Assembly (NCBI GenBank): GCA_030844895.1
Contig: JAUTDX010001444.1
Span: forward strand, 1-64,000
DNA length: 64,000 bases
Direction: 5' to 3'
From: Ambrosia x helenae
Lineage: Eukaryota > Streptophyta > Magnoliopsida > Asterales > Asteraceae
The number at the start of each line of letters is the position of its first letter. Within the stretch, counting starts at the first letter, position 1. Position numbers and translations under genes: made by a program. The notes under the pieces were generated by a model. It was not told the DNA's origin, did not search any database, and saw only the letters and a program-made list of their open reading frames with translations. Of the stretch, positions 34,079 through 46,201 are shown piece by piece.

Positions 34079-37000
34079 ATGGCTGTACGTTTTCATTATC
34101 CCTTTACTTACAGATTTTACTTATTATTTGTTGTTTAGATTCATTCTTTTTTTCGTTTTTGACTCAAGATTGCTTCTTTATACTTTGTAATTCGAAACTA
34201 GATGTTTTTATTACTGGTTCTTGATGGGTTTTGTTTTACCATCTATATTGTTGATGGGTTTTGTTTTTTCAGTATTAGTTTTCAATAGGATCCTTTCTTT
34301 TTTCATGTTAGGAACTGATTATTCATTTATTCATGTGGTCGAGTCATGTTTCATCCTCGGTTTTAGACCTCGTCGCTTTTTATCATATCCTTTGACTTTG
34401 ACAATTGATTCTTTATGCAAAAGTTTCGAAATTTGCATATTTGGTATTGGTAAGTGTTGGTTAGGTTTGATGTAAAAAAAGTGATCTTATCTTTTATTTT
34501 AACGTTCGTCTGTCGAGTCAGCGGTTATACTGAAGCGTATGATCATCTTTTGTTGATTTGGTAGATGTGTGGAGAATTGGAGATGATGTGTAAAATGTTT
34601 TTTGACACGATGTTTTCACCTCGTATTACGTATGTCTAATAATTCGTGTTTTATAGTAGTTATTTGTATTAGAGGGAAGAAGTTGATTTGATCAAGAGGT
34701 AGAGTTGACCTACATTTGCAACAATAATTTGTATTTGTTTTTGGGTTGGGGGACACAGTTGTGGAATATTGATCGGAAGGGACCTAGTGCGGTTTATAGA
34801 AGACACATCTCCCCTCTCCCCACCACCAATTACACACTAGTAGAAGCCCCACAAAGAAATAGTGGAAAGGTTGAAATTATTAGAGATGTCATGTTGTATT
34901 TGTTATTGTACTTATACATGTGATGATCACAAGCATGGGCCATGCTCTATCATCGCCTCATCATTTTGACAATATACGAGGGTAAATTAAGGCTTTACGT
35001 AGAGTTTCAAGTTCTCCGTCATGGCTGAATCTCGAAGCGCCTCGCTTTGAGACTCTAGCTTCGCTAACGTTCGGCTAAGTCTTGAAGTAGGTTCACTTGA
35101 CCTCAGTACCTCACTTCCATTGATAGCACCTATACTTTCATGGTGTATTAATTACTGCACTTATACTCTGCACACAACCTTTAGGCTGGTCTTTTTCACC
35201 GTGTGATGGAAATTCAACACTTATGTCTGAAAAGATGCAAGCCCTTGAAAGACCCAAAAACCTAATAAAACCGAAACATGTCTTACCATTGGTGCCACAT
35301 GTTACTCATGAGTCATGACTCTAGCTTCTATTTTACTTAAAGAGACCATTCATACAGATACCAGCCCATCTCAATTAGCATCGAGGATGCTACTTGCTAC
35401 CCATAATTCTGACTATTGAAATTAGAACTCAGGCGCCCGAGCGCTATAGGTGCGTCTCGCTGCGCCCGAGCGCCTAGGCGCTCGCCCGAGGGGCTTTTGA
35501 CAACATAGGAACTCACATTTTACTTTATAATTTTGCAGTCACTTTTTTTGGTTCTTTCACCACAAACTAAAGTTGTTATTTTACTTTGTTAGTTGACTAA
35601 TCTTCATTTTTGTTAATATTGAGCTGCTTAAATGACACACTTTTGTTCAAATTTTTTATAGTTCCCTCATTTTAACAAGATCTGCTTATCTAAGTAAAAC
35701 TGTTTTTACTTTGTTAGTTAGTTACTCATCTTTTTTATTCTTGAGCAGCTTAGGCTGATTACTATTGGTGCTGCTTTTTGATGCATGCATCCACAAACTA
35801 GAAATTGTTTCTTTTAATGGCTCTGATTGTACTGATAAGTGCACTTGGGAACTGTCACACACTTCCAGTAAATTGGAACAATCATTCTTCTATGTTAAGA
35901 ATCATCAAAAATGAAGTTATACCAACTTTTATGACTTACAGATATTACCGGAAGCAGTTAATTAATATAGACGATGTCATTGCATGGCCACCTTTATGTT
36001 TAAAAAATTCCAAGCATGGCTTGTCTATGTGTTCTAAATTGATCAATCAAAACTAACCATATGCTATGGTTATATGGACGTTATAACTATACTACAATGT
36101 TAACATTAACTTTGTTGTTTTATGATGCTTTGCATTTGTTGTATGAACGAGTTAATTTGGTTACAAATTTACAATACATGATATTTTGTATATATCATGT
36201 TTGTATCTTCCAGATAGATATAATTTTGTGTGCTTGTTCCGTATGTCCTTAAGTTTAGTACTTTAGTTGTTTACTCTAAAGTCAGGTTTGATTGGTTGCT
36301 GCTGTGAATCGTTTGACATATTAGTACTTTAGTACTAAGGATGCATTTAACATTTCCTTTATAAACTCTCCAACATGTTTACATGTGTGCTAACTTGGAT
36401 TATTTTATTTTTATATGATGTTTTTCTACCATATTGGAAATGAACGAATGCTAATAAAAAGTCAATTTTTACAGGATAAAGGCCCACCATTGCCGAAGTT
36501 TGGTGACTGGGATGTGAATGACCCAGCATCAGCCGAGGGATTCACAGTTATTTTCAACAAGGCTAGGAACGAGAAAAAGACAGGTGGCACATCAGACTCA
36601 CCTCCTAAAAATGACTCGACGTATAATAAGTCTGGGACAGCTACTCTGGGGAAGCCTCAATCTGTAAGCTGTTGTGCATTTTGTTGACTTGCTTAGAATG
36701 CGAACTTATTCATAAACTCCTGTTACATCTAATGATTAGTGGTATTGGTCTGAGAATCGCTCCTAACAACGTAGACATTCTATTTGAGATGACCAAATGG
36801 GTGGGTATGTTTGGGTTGACCCAAATCAAAACTTTATATTAAACAATTTGTGTGCCAAATATGATAAAATGATTTAGGAAGTTTTGTGCATTAAAAATAC
36901 TTTTCGGGAGTCTTTGACACACTTGACCTTTGTATTTGTAACTAATTTCTTATGATTATACCCATTTAACAGATAAAACATAACCTGACTTGACCCATTT

Positions 37001-37127
37001 ATAAGTAAATGGGTCGAACCGAACATATTTCTGCAATAAACGTGTCCAGAATGACTATTTTCAAATATTTATTCAGTTAGTTTTTTTTTTTATTTTGCAG
37101 AAAAAATGGTTCTGCTGCATGGCATAA
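34079..37127 (+). CDS. small NOI-domain (RIN4-like) protein
   Basis: Three exons encode 73 residues: 34079-34084 (only ATG GCT), 36475-36663 and 37101-37127. Donors are GCT|GTACGT and TCT|GTAAGC, and acceptors are ACAG|GAT and TTGCAG|AAA. The product MADKGPPLPKFGDWDVNDP is the nitrate-induced (NOI) signature, followed by the EGFTVIFNKARNEKK core. It ends WFCCMA, whose adjacent cysteines are the usual palmitoylation site that anchors the family to the plasma membrane. RIN4 itself has two NOI copies and guards immune receptors. This single-NOI form is of the short class whose individual roles are less known. The 5' leader is CT-rich with a (TCAAA)n run at 34031-34050. The first intron is 2.4 kb and holds a GC-rich MITE remnant near 35370-35515. 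Confidence 0.93.
35370..35515. mobile_element. MITE remnant in NOI-gene intron
   Basis: A GC-rich block with words AGGCGCCCGAGCGC and GAGCGCCTAGGCGC is followed by TTTTGACAACATAGG. That end resembles the CTATG/CATAG ends of the elements at 43215 and 45323. The left end and target site are not clear. Confidence 0.45.
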
Positions 37128-38119
37128 AAGTGATGAGAGACTCCTTGTATCTTATCGCGCCGGAGTGCATTCTGCTTTGATTTTTATGATGATAATGTAA
37201 CCTTGAACAAACAAATATATGTTTGTGATTGCCTTTGTTAACTCTTTCCTTCTCTAAAAAAAGTGGTTTTTATTTATTTTTTATTCGCAACATAATACAT
37301 TTCTTTTGAATTTGCCGTGGAAATTTTCACATTTTCGTTGGTCTCTATTATAATGTCATCTTATTTATGTTTTGAGGGCCTTTTATCACTCTACCTGGTC
37401 CTATGATTTTTGTAGTTCCTATAAGAATTGATTTGCGTGTGATACGTAGGGGTGTAACTGTGCCAAGTTAGCCGATTCAAAAGTGAATTTGCCATCTAAA
37501 ATAGCGACTACAGGTCTTCAACAACAAAAAGACACTGGACACTCCTTTGATATAGTCAGATTTGCATACTTGAAAAATCTGAAGACATCTTAGATAGCAG
37601 CTAATCCATATTTAAAGTCCAACTAAACTTAATTAAAAAATTTATATCGCTCTTAATCCTGTCGCATTTAAAGTTGTGTAACCTAACACGACCAAGGTAA
37701 ACTATTTATATGGACGGATTACACTGGTTGATGGTTTGTAATCAAGTTGTAATTTTAAACGGGTCATAGGTTGACGTGTTGAAAAGGGCCAACCCTTTCG
37801 TATTATGTTTTTATGTTCTGAACATGTTCGACGGTTCACTTGCTTATATCAAGAACCTTGCTTAGATCAACATATTGTGCTTGCTTGGGAATTTTATGAA
37901 TAAATCAAAACATGTAGCTATTACAATGCGAAAATCTTGCATTCTGAAAGAGAAACTCATTCTTGAGGTACATCAACATGGTTCGCGGCCATAAAAATAA
38001 AAGAAATGAGTTATAAATGCGATGGAAAAAAAGAAGAAGTGTTGAATGTTTTTTTCTGCTTATACAAAGATGTACGGTGAAACCTGCCAATTGTAGTGAA
38101 ATACAGGCAGGCGATTGTG
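37128..38119. other. convergent 3' regions, no further gene
   Basis: This contains the 3' UTRs of the NOI-like gene (plus) and the p24 gene (minus), which end about 990 bp apart. The middle is AT-rich. No other gene is seen. Confidence 0.5.
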
Positions 38120-40633
38120 TTAAACTCTTGAAGTCCCAAGCTTGCGCTCAAACAAACGTTGAAGAAGATAAACTTGAAGTATGCTAACGCCTACTAGTGC
38201 TATAGATTCGATTATTGCCTTGTGAACTGCTCTTTTACTCATTCCTTCATTTACTGCACTCAAAATAACAAATCAACAAGTCACATACAAGAAAAATATA
38301 TGGTTGACTTTTAAAGTCAAAGCAACTATGGTTCCGAGCTTAAAAAATGGTATACATTTTATGAATCGTCACAGAACCTTTTTGCCACTGTATTATGTTT
38401 ATGATTTGTATATAAATAGAACAAAGTAATTTCGAATTCGTGATAAAACTAATGTTATTAATATGGTATACAAGTAACAAGCTTTGACTTCAAAAGTCAA
38501 AGAAGTGAAAAATACAGTTTTGACTCTCTTTGGGTCAAACAAGCCATGACTCAAAACTTCATAATTGACACAAATGTTTCCAATCATCAAGAAAACTTTT
38601 GTCTGCATAAATTTTATAACTCTTGTATAAACATAACTTAGTAACGACTAACGAGTCATGGCAAATTCTAATGAAATATATGCTAGAAAATTACTAGGTT
38701 TGACCTCAAAAGTCAAAAGGAAGGAAGCGTTAGGTTATAACTTATACCTACTGCCTGCCGATCAGTTTCAGCCTCTAACCAATGCTGCTCGAACTGAATG
38801 TTGTAAAGCGCTTCCTCTAGTTTTGATATTTGTTCAAATAGCGGATGGAAATGCTCTACACACGGTTTTTAATACATGGGCCAAATGGTAACAGAGTAAG
38901 TATACAAAACCGATTAACTAAATGCATATAACAAATGCTTACCATCCTGGGCATGCTGATCATGGTACGCAAAATGGGCAACTTGAACATCAAAGTCAAT
39001 GGTTTCGTGATATGGAGATTTGTTTTTGAAGCAAAAATGATATACGCCTTTTTCGCGAGCCATAAATTCATATTTTTCGCTAGTTCTGTCATGTAGCGCG
39101 TGTACATGTTCGTTCCCTGGGCCTGTTACCTAAAAATTGTTAAGCACAGGTTGTTAGATAACTATTAGTAAGAAAATACTACCTCCGTCCTAACTTAAAC
39201 AGGCGCTTTATGTATGCTCGTATATAAACCAGATTCTAGTGTTGACTGTATACATTCAAGCATAATACATTTAAACTTTCAAGCCACTGGAAACTAAAAT
39301 ACACATTTGACTTCTAAAAGTCAAATAGAGTTTTCAGTTTCAAACCAGATTGAAATCAACTTGCATATGATTAACCATGGGTCAAAAATATGCACATTGT
39401 TTTGACTTCTAAAAGTCAAATAAAACTTTCAGCTTCAAAACAGATTAATTTAGGAAAACATATGATTAATCATGGCTCAAAAGTCAAAAACCTTCATAAG
39501 CACAAAACTGTGGGACTAACCGCAAGTCATGTTTAAAGCGGTGTTTAGATTCTACAAGTATGCAAAGTGATTATTGTGGCTTAAAGAATAAAAAGCAGAT
39601 AATCACACAAGAATTTGATGGGAGCTAAAACTTTAAAAAACAGGTTAATGAAGAAACAGGCACAGGCAAAACATCAAATCAATTTTTTTGTATTACTTGT
39701 GGTGAAACGAGAGAATATTAATGATGAGTATATTACTGATATGTCAAGTTGAAGGGGTACACTAGACTGAGCGTAATAGGCTAACGCCCAGCTAGTGTGG
39801 AAAGTTATGGAATGTGAAACACTGCCCCACTGGGCGTTAAGGGGCAGTGCGTTAGGCAAATAACGAGTGTGACATAGGGAAGGGGTGGTGGACCCCATGG
39901 AACCAACCAATGAGTTTTTTCCTTCTTATGTTAATTAGTTTTTATTATTTATTTCATTTAATTATATTTTATTAGGTCCTAGAACTGTTAAACAATAAAC
40001 ATGAAAAAGTGAGGGGGAGCTCATGTCCACATGGTGGTGATGTGACGGTGAAAAAAATGAAACAATTACACATGATGGTCTAAGAAATTAATAGAGGGGT
40101 TAGGATAAGTTTAGCACAACCTTAAAACTATGATCACCTACAACCTCAAACACAAAAACATGAATTTAAGGAGTCCTATATATGTTTGCATGTTACGGTA
40201 CACAAATAACTAAGACAAGAGAGTACAAGTAACATATAATGCACAATAATCCTCTTAACCACAAAGAAAACACATACATATACACTAGTACCATCAATAA
40301 AAAACAAACAAATATACAATGATATAATAATAATAATATTAATATATCCAAGGAAGGAGGAGGAGGAGATTAATATATATATAAATAAATAAATAAAGAG
40401 AATGAATAAATGAATGAGATAATTACCAGAAGATCAACACCGTCGTCGGTGGAATGCCACATAGTTTCGGACTTAATAACAACAAAAGAGACATGAACAG
40501 TGTCGCCTTCGTATTCAACGTTATGGGACAGACACTCTTCTCTGTCGATCACAAATCTAATCCCTAATACATTTCTTAATAACATCATCATCCAACAGAT
40601 AATAATAATCATTAGGATTCTCAAGCACCCCAT
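38120..40633 (-). CDS. p24beta3: p24 family cargo receptor, beta class (p24beta3-like)
   Basis: Four minus-strand exons, 40633-40427, 39129-38943, 38855-38748 and 38253-38120, join in phase to 211 residues. An N-terminal signal peptide (about 1-24, IIIICWMMMLL) is followed by the GOLD domain starting GIRFVIDREECLSHNVEYEGD, with the conserved cysteine pair (REEC and YHFCF). A coiled-coil segment (LFEQISKLEEALYNIQFEQ) and a transmembrane helix (IALVGVSILQVYLL) come next. The short cytosolic tail QRLFERKLGTSRV carries a Phe-Glu-Arg-Lys type COPI/COPII signal and ends in a hydrophobic Val. The family cycles between ER and Golgi and sorts cargo, and this form matches Arabidopsis At3g22845. The frame is fully intact. 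Intron 1 (about 1.3 kb) holds a Stowaway-like TACTACCTCCGTCC word near 39178. Confidence 0.95.
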
Positions 40634-40829
40634 GATGATGATGATGAAATTATTAATACGCTAATATTAATTATAATAAATTAGAAAAATAAAAAGAAGG
40701 GAGGGAGGGGAGAGATCTAGTATAGAAGTGGGTGCATGTGCATGTGCATGTTATGTTACGTACTGGCGATTTAAGGTACGTTACTACTTTGGATCACTCC
40801 AACTTGTCGCTTAGTTTTATGTTCCAAGA

Positions 40830-41070
40830 CTAATCCCGGTAGAGTGGCACCCTCCTTGCTTTCCTTATGGGAGGTGAGGAGTTCGAGTCCTGCCGGCATC
40901 AAAATGCTGTTGGTGGGCCGGGTTTTATCGCAGTGGGCCTTTGGGCGGCGGGTTTTCCCTGAGAACTGGTATGAAATTATTGGTGGAACCGGGTTACTCT
41001 CGGAGTACTCCTTTGTCCAGTGGGTACTTCGTGAGTGATCGGGATTGATTTGTTGGTCATTAAAAAAAAA
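40830..41070 (+). mobile_element. SINE, tRNA-derived, 17-bp TSD
   Basis: The 241-bp insertion starts CTAATCCCGGTAGAGTGGCAC (A-box region), carries GAGTTCGAGTCCTGCC (B box, about 40879-40894) and ends in a 10-A tail. The flanks AGTTTTATGTTCCAAGA (40813-40829) and AGTTTTGTGTTCCAAGA (41071-41087) are a 17-bp target duplication with one mismatch. It lies about 200 bp upstream of the p24 start codon. A related, minus-strand copy is at 45602-45775. Confidence 0.88.
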
Positions 41071-41087
41071 AGTTTTGTGTTCCAAGA

Positions 41088-41319
41088 TTTACAAATATAA
41101 CCCCTCTACTTCAATTATTTTAACTTTAGACACAGGTTAGAAGATTTAATTTTCTTTTCTTTTTCATAAAAATGAATATTCTAATATTTAACGAAGTTAA
41201 AAGCTCTATTAAATAATTATAAACATATTTTTTTTTATCAAAAATATTCTTTTAAACTTTAAATGACACAAATTTTTAAATATATTTTTTATTTAAGAAA
41301 TATATAAATTATCATCCCA
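41088..41319. other. intergenic, very AT-rich
   Basis: I see no gene or repeat. Confidence 0.4.
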
Positions 41320-41965
41320 TCACGATGAATAAGAATGTAGTGACACATTCATGAATGATATATGTATATGATTTTTACTAATATACTTAAAATTGTGGTT
41401 TTGTATTAAATATCCCTCTAAAGATGGTTGTTTTTTTTTCTTTTGAAAGACAAATTTTATTAAACACCACCCTAATTCATACTGCTGGTAGAACTCAAAA
41501 GCATGATCTATACTTGGGAAAACCATCCTTAATTGTTCTATTCTAACGTTCGCATTTTTGCTCTGTTATTCATCCAAAGATCCGTTTATCTTGTGGGAAT
41601 TCTTTCCATGCTTAACCTCCAGCCGAAAACGTTCACTTTTCTTGGAAGTCAATTATTCCACTAGTATATTGTGTTTGCTGATGAATATTGAGCCTGTTTC
41701 CCACTGATCTGACCAAAAAAGAACCTGTCGTATCTCCAGTCCATGTCCAGCAATCGCTGCTGGCTGATGGAGAAAACTACGCAATTAGCGCTGTAGCTTG
41801 CTGCAGCTCTGCTCACTCCTGATCTGTTACAACTTGCAGGTTCCCTAATCCAATTCCAAACCTTTACGGTGGTGTTATCCAAGTTTTTAATCCCACTAAA
41901 GATGCGAACTTCAAAAAACTTGAAAGAACAATAAGAGAAGAAAGTAGTGTCAGAAAATGTCACCG
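41320..41965 (-). pseudogene. LINE zinc-knuckle remnant next to a FAR1-like fragment
   Basis: Reading the minus strand from 41965, a frame holds VKVWNWIREP and then, after a stop, LPRKVNVFGWRLSMERIPTR, which is the zf-RVT signature of plant LINEs. Further along, at 41526-41320, the frame MVFPSIDHAFEFYQQYELG matches the start of the FAR1 DNA-binding domain found in FAR1/FHY3 proteins and MULE transposases. Both are short and interrupted. The junction may be two old insertions side by side. Confidence 0.6.
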
Positions 41966-42276
41966 TTATTACATGTTAACACAAGAAAGTAATGCTAAAG
42001 AAACCGCCTTTAAAAAGCACTCACAGTATCACTTCAAAAACACACATCCAAACACTCCCTTTCCGAGATTCAAGGAGTTAAAAATGATGGTTGACTGATG
42101 ATATATATTGAATATGCAAGTTTACAAAACCGGAGAAAGAAATCTCAAACAAACTAATCATGTACAGGTAGTTCATATATAGTAAGAACTCGCTGAATTA
42201 TGATGCAATATGTTAAAAAGACTGATATGACCAGGAGCTTGGGATCTATCTATTTCTAGTTGTTTGTGGATTGAAT

Positions 42277-45200
42277 CTACTTTGATCCCTGTTTGACACA
42301 TTCTTCGGCCCTGGTAAGAGCATCTGTCAGCACATCAATCGTAAAGTCCTTCACATCTTCCTGCAAATTTTAATGCACCAAAGTATTAATGCAGGATACG
42401 CAAAGTCTAATGATTTCAGTTACTTTGAACACATACTTTGAACTACCTCCCGATATAATATGTTTATGGCACACTCATAGTTTCATTTCATATACAGTAT
42501 AGGTGGTAATTCGACCCATTAGCTTATGAATAAGCCAATATGGGTTGATATTTATTTAAAGCGGTTCATACAAAAAAAATTTGCTACAAAAAGAGTGGTT
42601 CAAGTGGGTCGAACAAGTTGAAAGTCTTCCGAAGTCTATTCTTTTGTACGCACATAACACAACTTCCTTAATCATTTTACTTGATGATATATATTATTGT
42701 TGTTGAAATACAATAGTCGTTTACTCGTTTTACCCGAACACATAGAATATATATTATTTGAAATGAACAAAATACGGGTTAAACAATGCCAAACAAGACC
42801 AGTTTTTATCCAAACGCATTTTGACCGGTACCCAACCTGTTTGATGATTGATCCGCCCATCTCGTCACCTTTAATATAACCATGGGCACTCAATAAGTTG
42901 AAGTTACCAATCCACAGAATGTTAACAAGAATGACTGAAGTCAATTTAACACTCAAACATGAATTTTACGCATTGAACTTGACACCTTATTAATTAATAA
43001 TATATGAGAACAATGACTTAAGCAAGAAGCAGAAATCATTGCATGTGACAAAGAATATGAATATGTGGATTATAGGTGAATTATGACCAAGCTTGATAAA
43101 GAGTGGATTTCTATGGGATTTTGTGGTGTTAGCCTTAGATAAATGATTAAATAGCCTAAAATCTCCACTAGAATTTAATGGTAAAAAAACCAAGTTATGA
43201 TTGTGAATTTAATGCATAGTTATCAAAGGCGCTAGGCGCACTCAAGGCGCATAGGCCTTGCCTAGGGCCTAGACGCAAAGTCAAAAAAAGTGAGGGCCTA
43301 AGGAAATTAAAAAAGATATTATGTATGCTATTCTTAAAATGAAATAAACAAAAGCTATTATATAAGATTTAATATCATCTAAAAATACCAAAAATTCTAA
43401 AATAGTGAAGATTTGATGTAATTTCAAAACTTGAAATTTATAAAGTTCTACATATTCTCAACTGGACCGGAGTTCTGGATAAAAGTAGCTTAAATTGGTA
43501 TTGTGGAAGCTTATATTGCAGACAAGATCAATGATTTTGCGTTAAAAAAATTAATAAATAGTTATTTAGTGTGCCTAGAGAGCTGAAGCGAGGGCCTAGG
43601 AACCAAAAGCGCAATTAAAGGGCCGAGCTTGGAAAATGGGCCTAGGCGCATGGAGCGGTGGCTTTTAATGACTATGATTTAATGAAAATGGTGATGCTGA
43701 CCAAAACTAACTCAAGACAATTTCATGATTGATAACAAGAATATACAGACAATTAAACATTTACTAATGACTTGCGCAAATATAAATTAGTGATAAAGTT
43801 GAAAAAGGTCACCATGTGTAGTGGCTCCCCGGTTCGTATACGTGCATTAGGACGAGCAAGCTTTGATTCAAATGGAGTTCTTGGCCTAACTTCCCGAAAT
43901 TCTTCCCATTCCTCTCGAGTAAGCATCCTAACTGTGCCTTGACCAGGTGGAGCATTTTGTATCTTCCTCTCTATCCTTTCTTGTGAATGTGCATCATCAT
44001 ACTGTAAACATAGCATGTAATTATTAATCATGTAAATTTGCCTTTCTAGTAGCCCAGATAAAAGTTAATTCTCATCAATATATCAAATTATCCACTACGC
44101 AACTATTACAGGACTTCCGTTGGTTAGTAGAAAACAACGAACACATATAGGCGAAGAGCTATGCGGCTTTAAATTCAGAAGTTAGGGCAACTTCCCTTCA
44201 TTTTATTTTCAGTATTTTAATTGTCAGAATAATTTTTAAATTCACAATGCCATACAGATGCAAGGGAGAGATTATATTATTGGTCAGATCATTCATATGT
44301 ATAATAATCTACGACTGATATTTCATGTTTGATGTTTACTCTTTCATCCACTAAAACAAATCTAGTTACTCACTCCTGTGTTAATCTGATAACACAAATG
44401 CAATTTATAGCCAGTGGTCATCTGCAATACTAGCACTGATGAACCGTACCAGAGCAAAAGGTCTGGTTTTAAGATCTCTTAGACAATAGACATGTAACAC
44501 CTTGAAATAATATTTATGTTGTGTAGAGTAGACGTTTGAATTTTAATATAAGTTTGTGTAGATTCAAATTAAATAAAAAAAGTTAAGAAGGTTGCATCAT
44601 TCAGAGACATTAACTGTAGTTTGAGAGTCGACTATTAAGAGAACAGAAGCAGTCAAGCGAAGAAAAAAGGCATCAACAAGGCTTGAAGTGGATTTGTTGT
44701 ATGTGTGTAACACTATGTATTGGGTCATGTTTTCAAGTTTCAGTAGATCGTTGATATAGTGTTAGGATCACAACAGGGCTGATTCGTGGAGTCATGTAAT
44801 GTAAGTAAGAAACATGCTAAATGTCACTGTCTCACTTATGGCTCAAATTGGTCACTGTCTCACTTTGTGCAGAAGAAACATCTATGAACAATGTAGGGTT
44901 TAATAGTTTATATATTTTATAGAAACCTTAAAGCAAATGTTAACAAATCCAAAAACCGGTCATTTTCGTAAAAAAAAGAAAGAAGAAGATGAACATGTGA
45001 TTGGGCAGATTCATGTAGATGTATTAAAAGATTAAGAAAAGAGTGGAATGAGAGATAGGCCCTAATAATCAAAAATGAGAGCCATAAGTGTTATTGTTAA
45101 ATTCTTTTCGTAAACTATGTTCCAAGCATTCTATGATGATTGATCCTATTTAGTTTCAACTTCCAAGTAGGTAAGGTTAGACAAGACTAATTAGATTTTC

Positions 45201-46168
45201 TTTTCTAATAGCTAAACAACCCAAATAAGCTTTGTAAATAATGTGCTTACAAAACCGCCTTTTAATTCGGTTACAAATTACAGCTTAGTATTGGCTACTT
45301 TTTGCCACCGCTTTAATAGACACATAGTTGTTAATAGCGACCATAGCGCCCGCTATAGCGAATAGCGTAGCGCTCATGTGTCGCTATTTGGTTGATAGCG
45401 ACAAATAGCGAGGAAATAGCGAGATTCTACTGTTTTTAGTATTTTTTTGGTTAAATATTCATATAAAACATCTCTAAAAAGTTCTTCTAGTGTATCGCTA
45501 AACATGAAATAGCGCCTGCTATTTCATCGCTATCGCTACGTAGCGTATCGGTAGCTTGTCGCTATCGTCCGCTATTCGCTATTAACAACTATGAATAGAC
45601 ATGCAAAGAAACTAGACAACACAGGTGATCCGGCCTGCCACCAATTACAGAGGAAACCCACCGCCCAAAGGCGGTAAAACCCCTGACTCGCGCATGACAT
45701 TTTGTAACAAACAAGACTCCAACCGGCGACCTCCCAAGTCATCCGGATACCACTAGTGTTCAAATTCACAAGCTTTACAATTACTCTAAAATAAAACAGT
45801 CAGCAAATACAATGATCCATAAACCCTATACACTAACAATAATAGCTATATAAATTAAATTAAAGAATACAAATAACAAAATAATTGTTGAAATTAAAAG
45901 GGAAATGAAATACCATCATTAAAAGTTTAGCAAAAAGAGCGATCCCTGCAACAGTAGCAAACATGGGCATAGAGGCAGTATCAAGCCATGATAAAGATTC
46001 AGGAGTCTCTACAAACAATCGATTCCTTTTAGGGCTCCTTCTTCGTCGATCCTTTTCTATTTCTGCTATCTTTTTCTTGAATGCATCGCTTGGTCTGCTG
46101 CTGCTGCTTCTTGTTAACGTGTGTAAATTTCTACATAATTGGAAGATGGGTCGCTTGGATCCTTCCAT
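42277..46168 (-). CDS. small single-pass membrane protein, function unknown
   Basis: Three exons, 46168-45914, 44001-43813 and 42360-42277, join in phase to 175 residues. An alternative in-frame start at 46201 would add 11 residues (MYIVIEQSVEA). Exon 1 encodes a basic Ser/Arg-rich N terminus (CRNLHTLTRSSSSRPSDAF) that could be an organelle presequence, then a charged stretch KKKIAEIEKDRRRRS and a hydrophobic helix MFATVAGIALFAKLLMM. Exon 2 is hydrophilic (REEWEEFREVRPRTPFESK), and exon 3 ends TRAEECVKQGSK. The conserved-looking codons, intact frame and clean splice sites argue for a real gene. I do not recognise the family. Exon 2's donor ATG|GTGACC is weak. The introns carry two hAT MITEs and a SINE-like insertion. 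Confidence 0.8.
43215..43676. mobile_element. hAT MITE, 462 bp, perfect TSD, intronic
   Basis: It begins CATAGTTATCAAAGGCG and ends TGGCTTTTAATGACTATG. ATTTAATG is duplicated exactly on both sides (43207-43214 and 43677-43684). Subterminal GGCGC/GCCTAGG words surround an AT-rich core. It sits in the second intron of the 42277-46168 gene. Confidence 0.88.
44040..45310. other. intron DNA without other features
   Basis: Part of the long first intron of the 42277-46168 gene. It is AT-rich, and I see no repeat ends or gene. Confidence 0.5.
45323..45593. mobile_element. hAT MITE, 271 bp, perfect TSD, intronic
   Basis: Terminal repeats CATAGTTGTTAATAGCG and CGCTATTAACAACTATG are perfect over 17 bp. 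AATAGACA is duplicated on both sides (45315-45322 and 45594-45601). The interior is full of TAGCG/CGCTA words. Its ends resemble those of the element at 43215, and a remnant with similar words begins near 63308. Confidence 0.92.
45602..45775 (-). mobile_element. SINE-like remnant
   Basis: On the minus strand the sequence reads ACTAGTGGTATCCGG (A-box-like) and then GGTCGCCGGTTGGAGTC (B-box-like). A GTTTTACCGCCTTTGGGCGG block follows, which matches the GTTTTATCGCAGTGGGCCTTTGGGCGG block of the intact SINE at 40830-41070. The 3' tail is missing, and the element directly abuts the target duplication of the MITE at 45323. Confidence 0.65.
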
Positions 46169-46201
46169 GGCTTCCACAGACTGCTCAATAACAATATACA
46201 A

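Noticed and set aside
39178..39240. Stowaway MITE beginning TACTACCTCCGTCC
   Set aside because: Only the left-end word is present. I could not find the matching right end or TA duplication.
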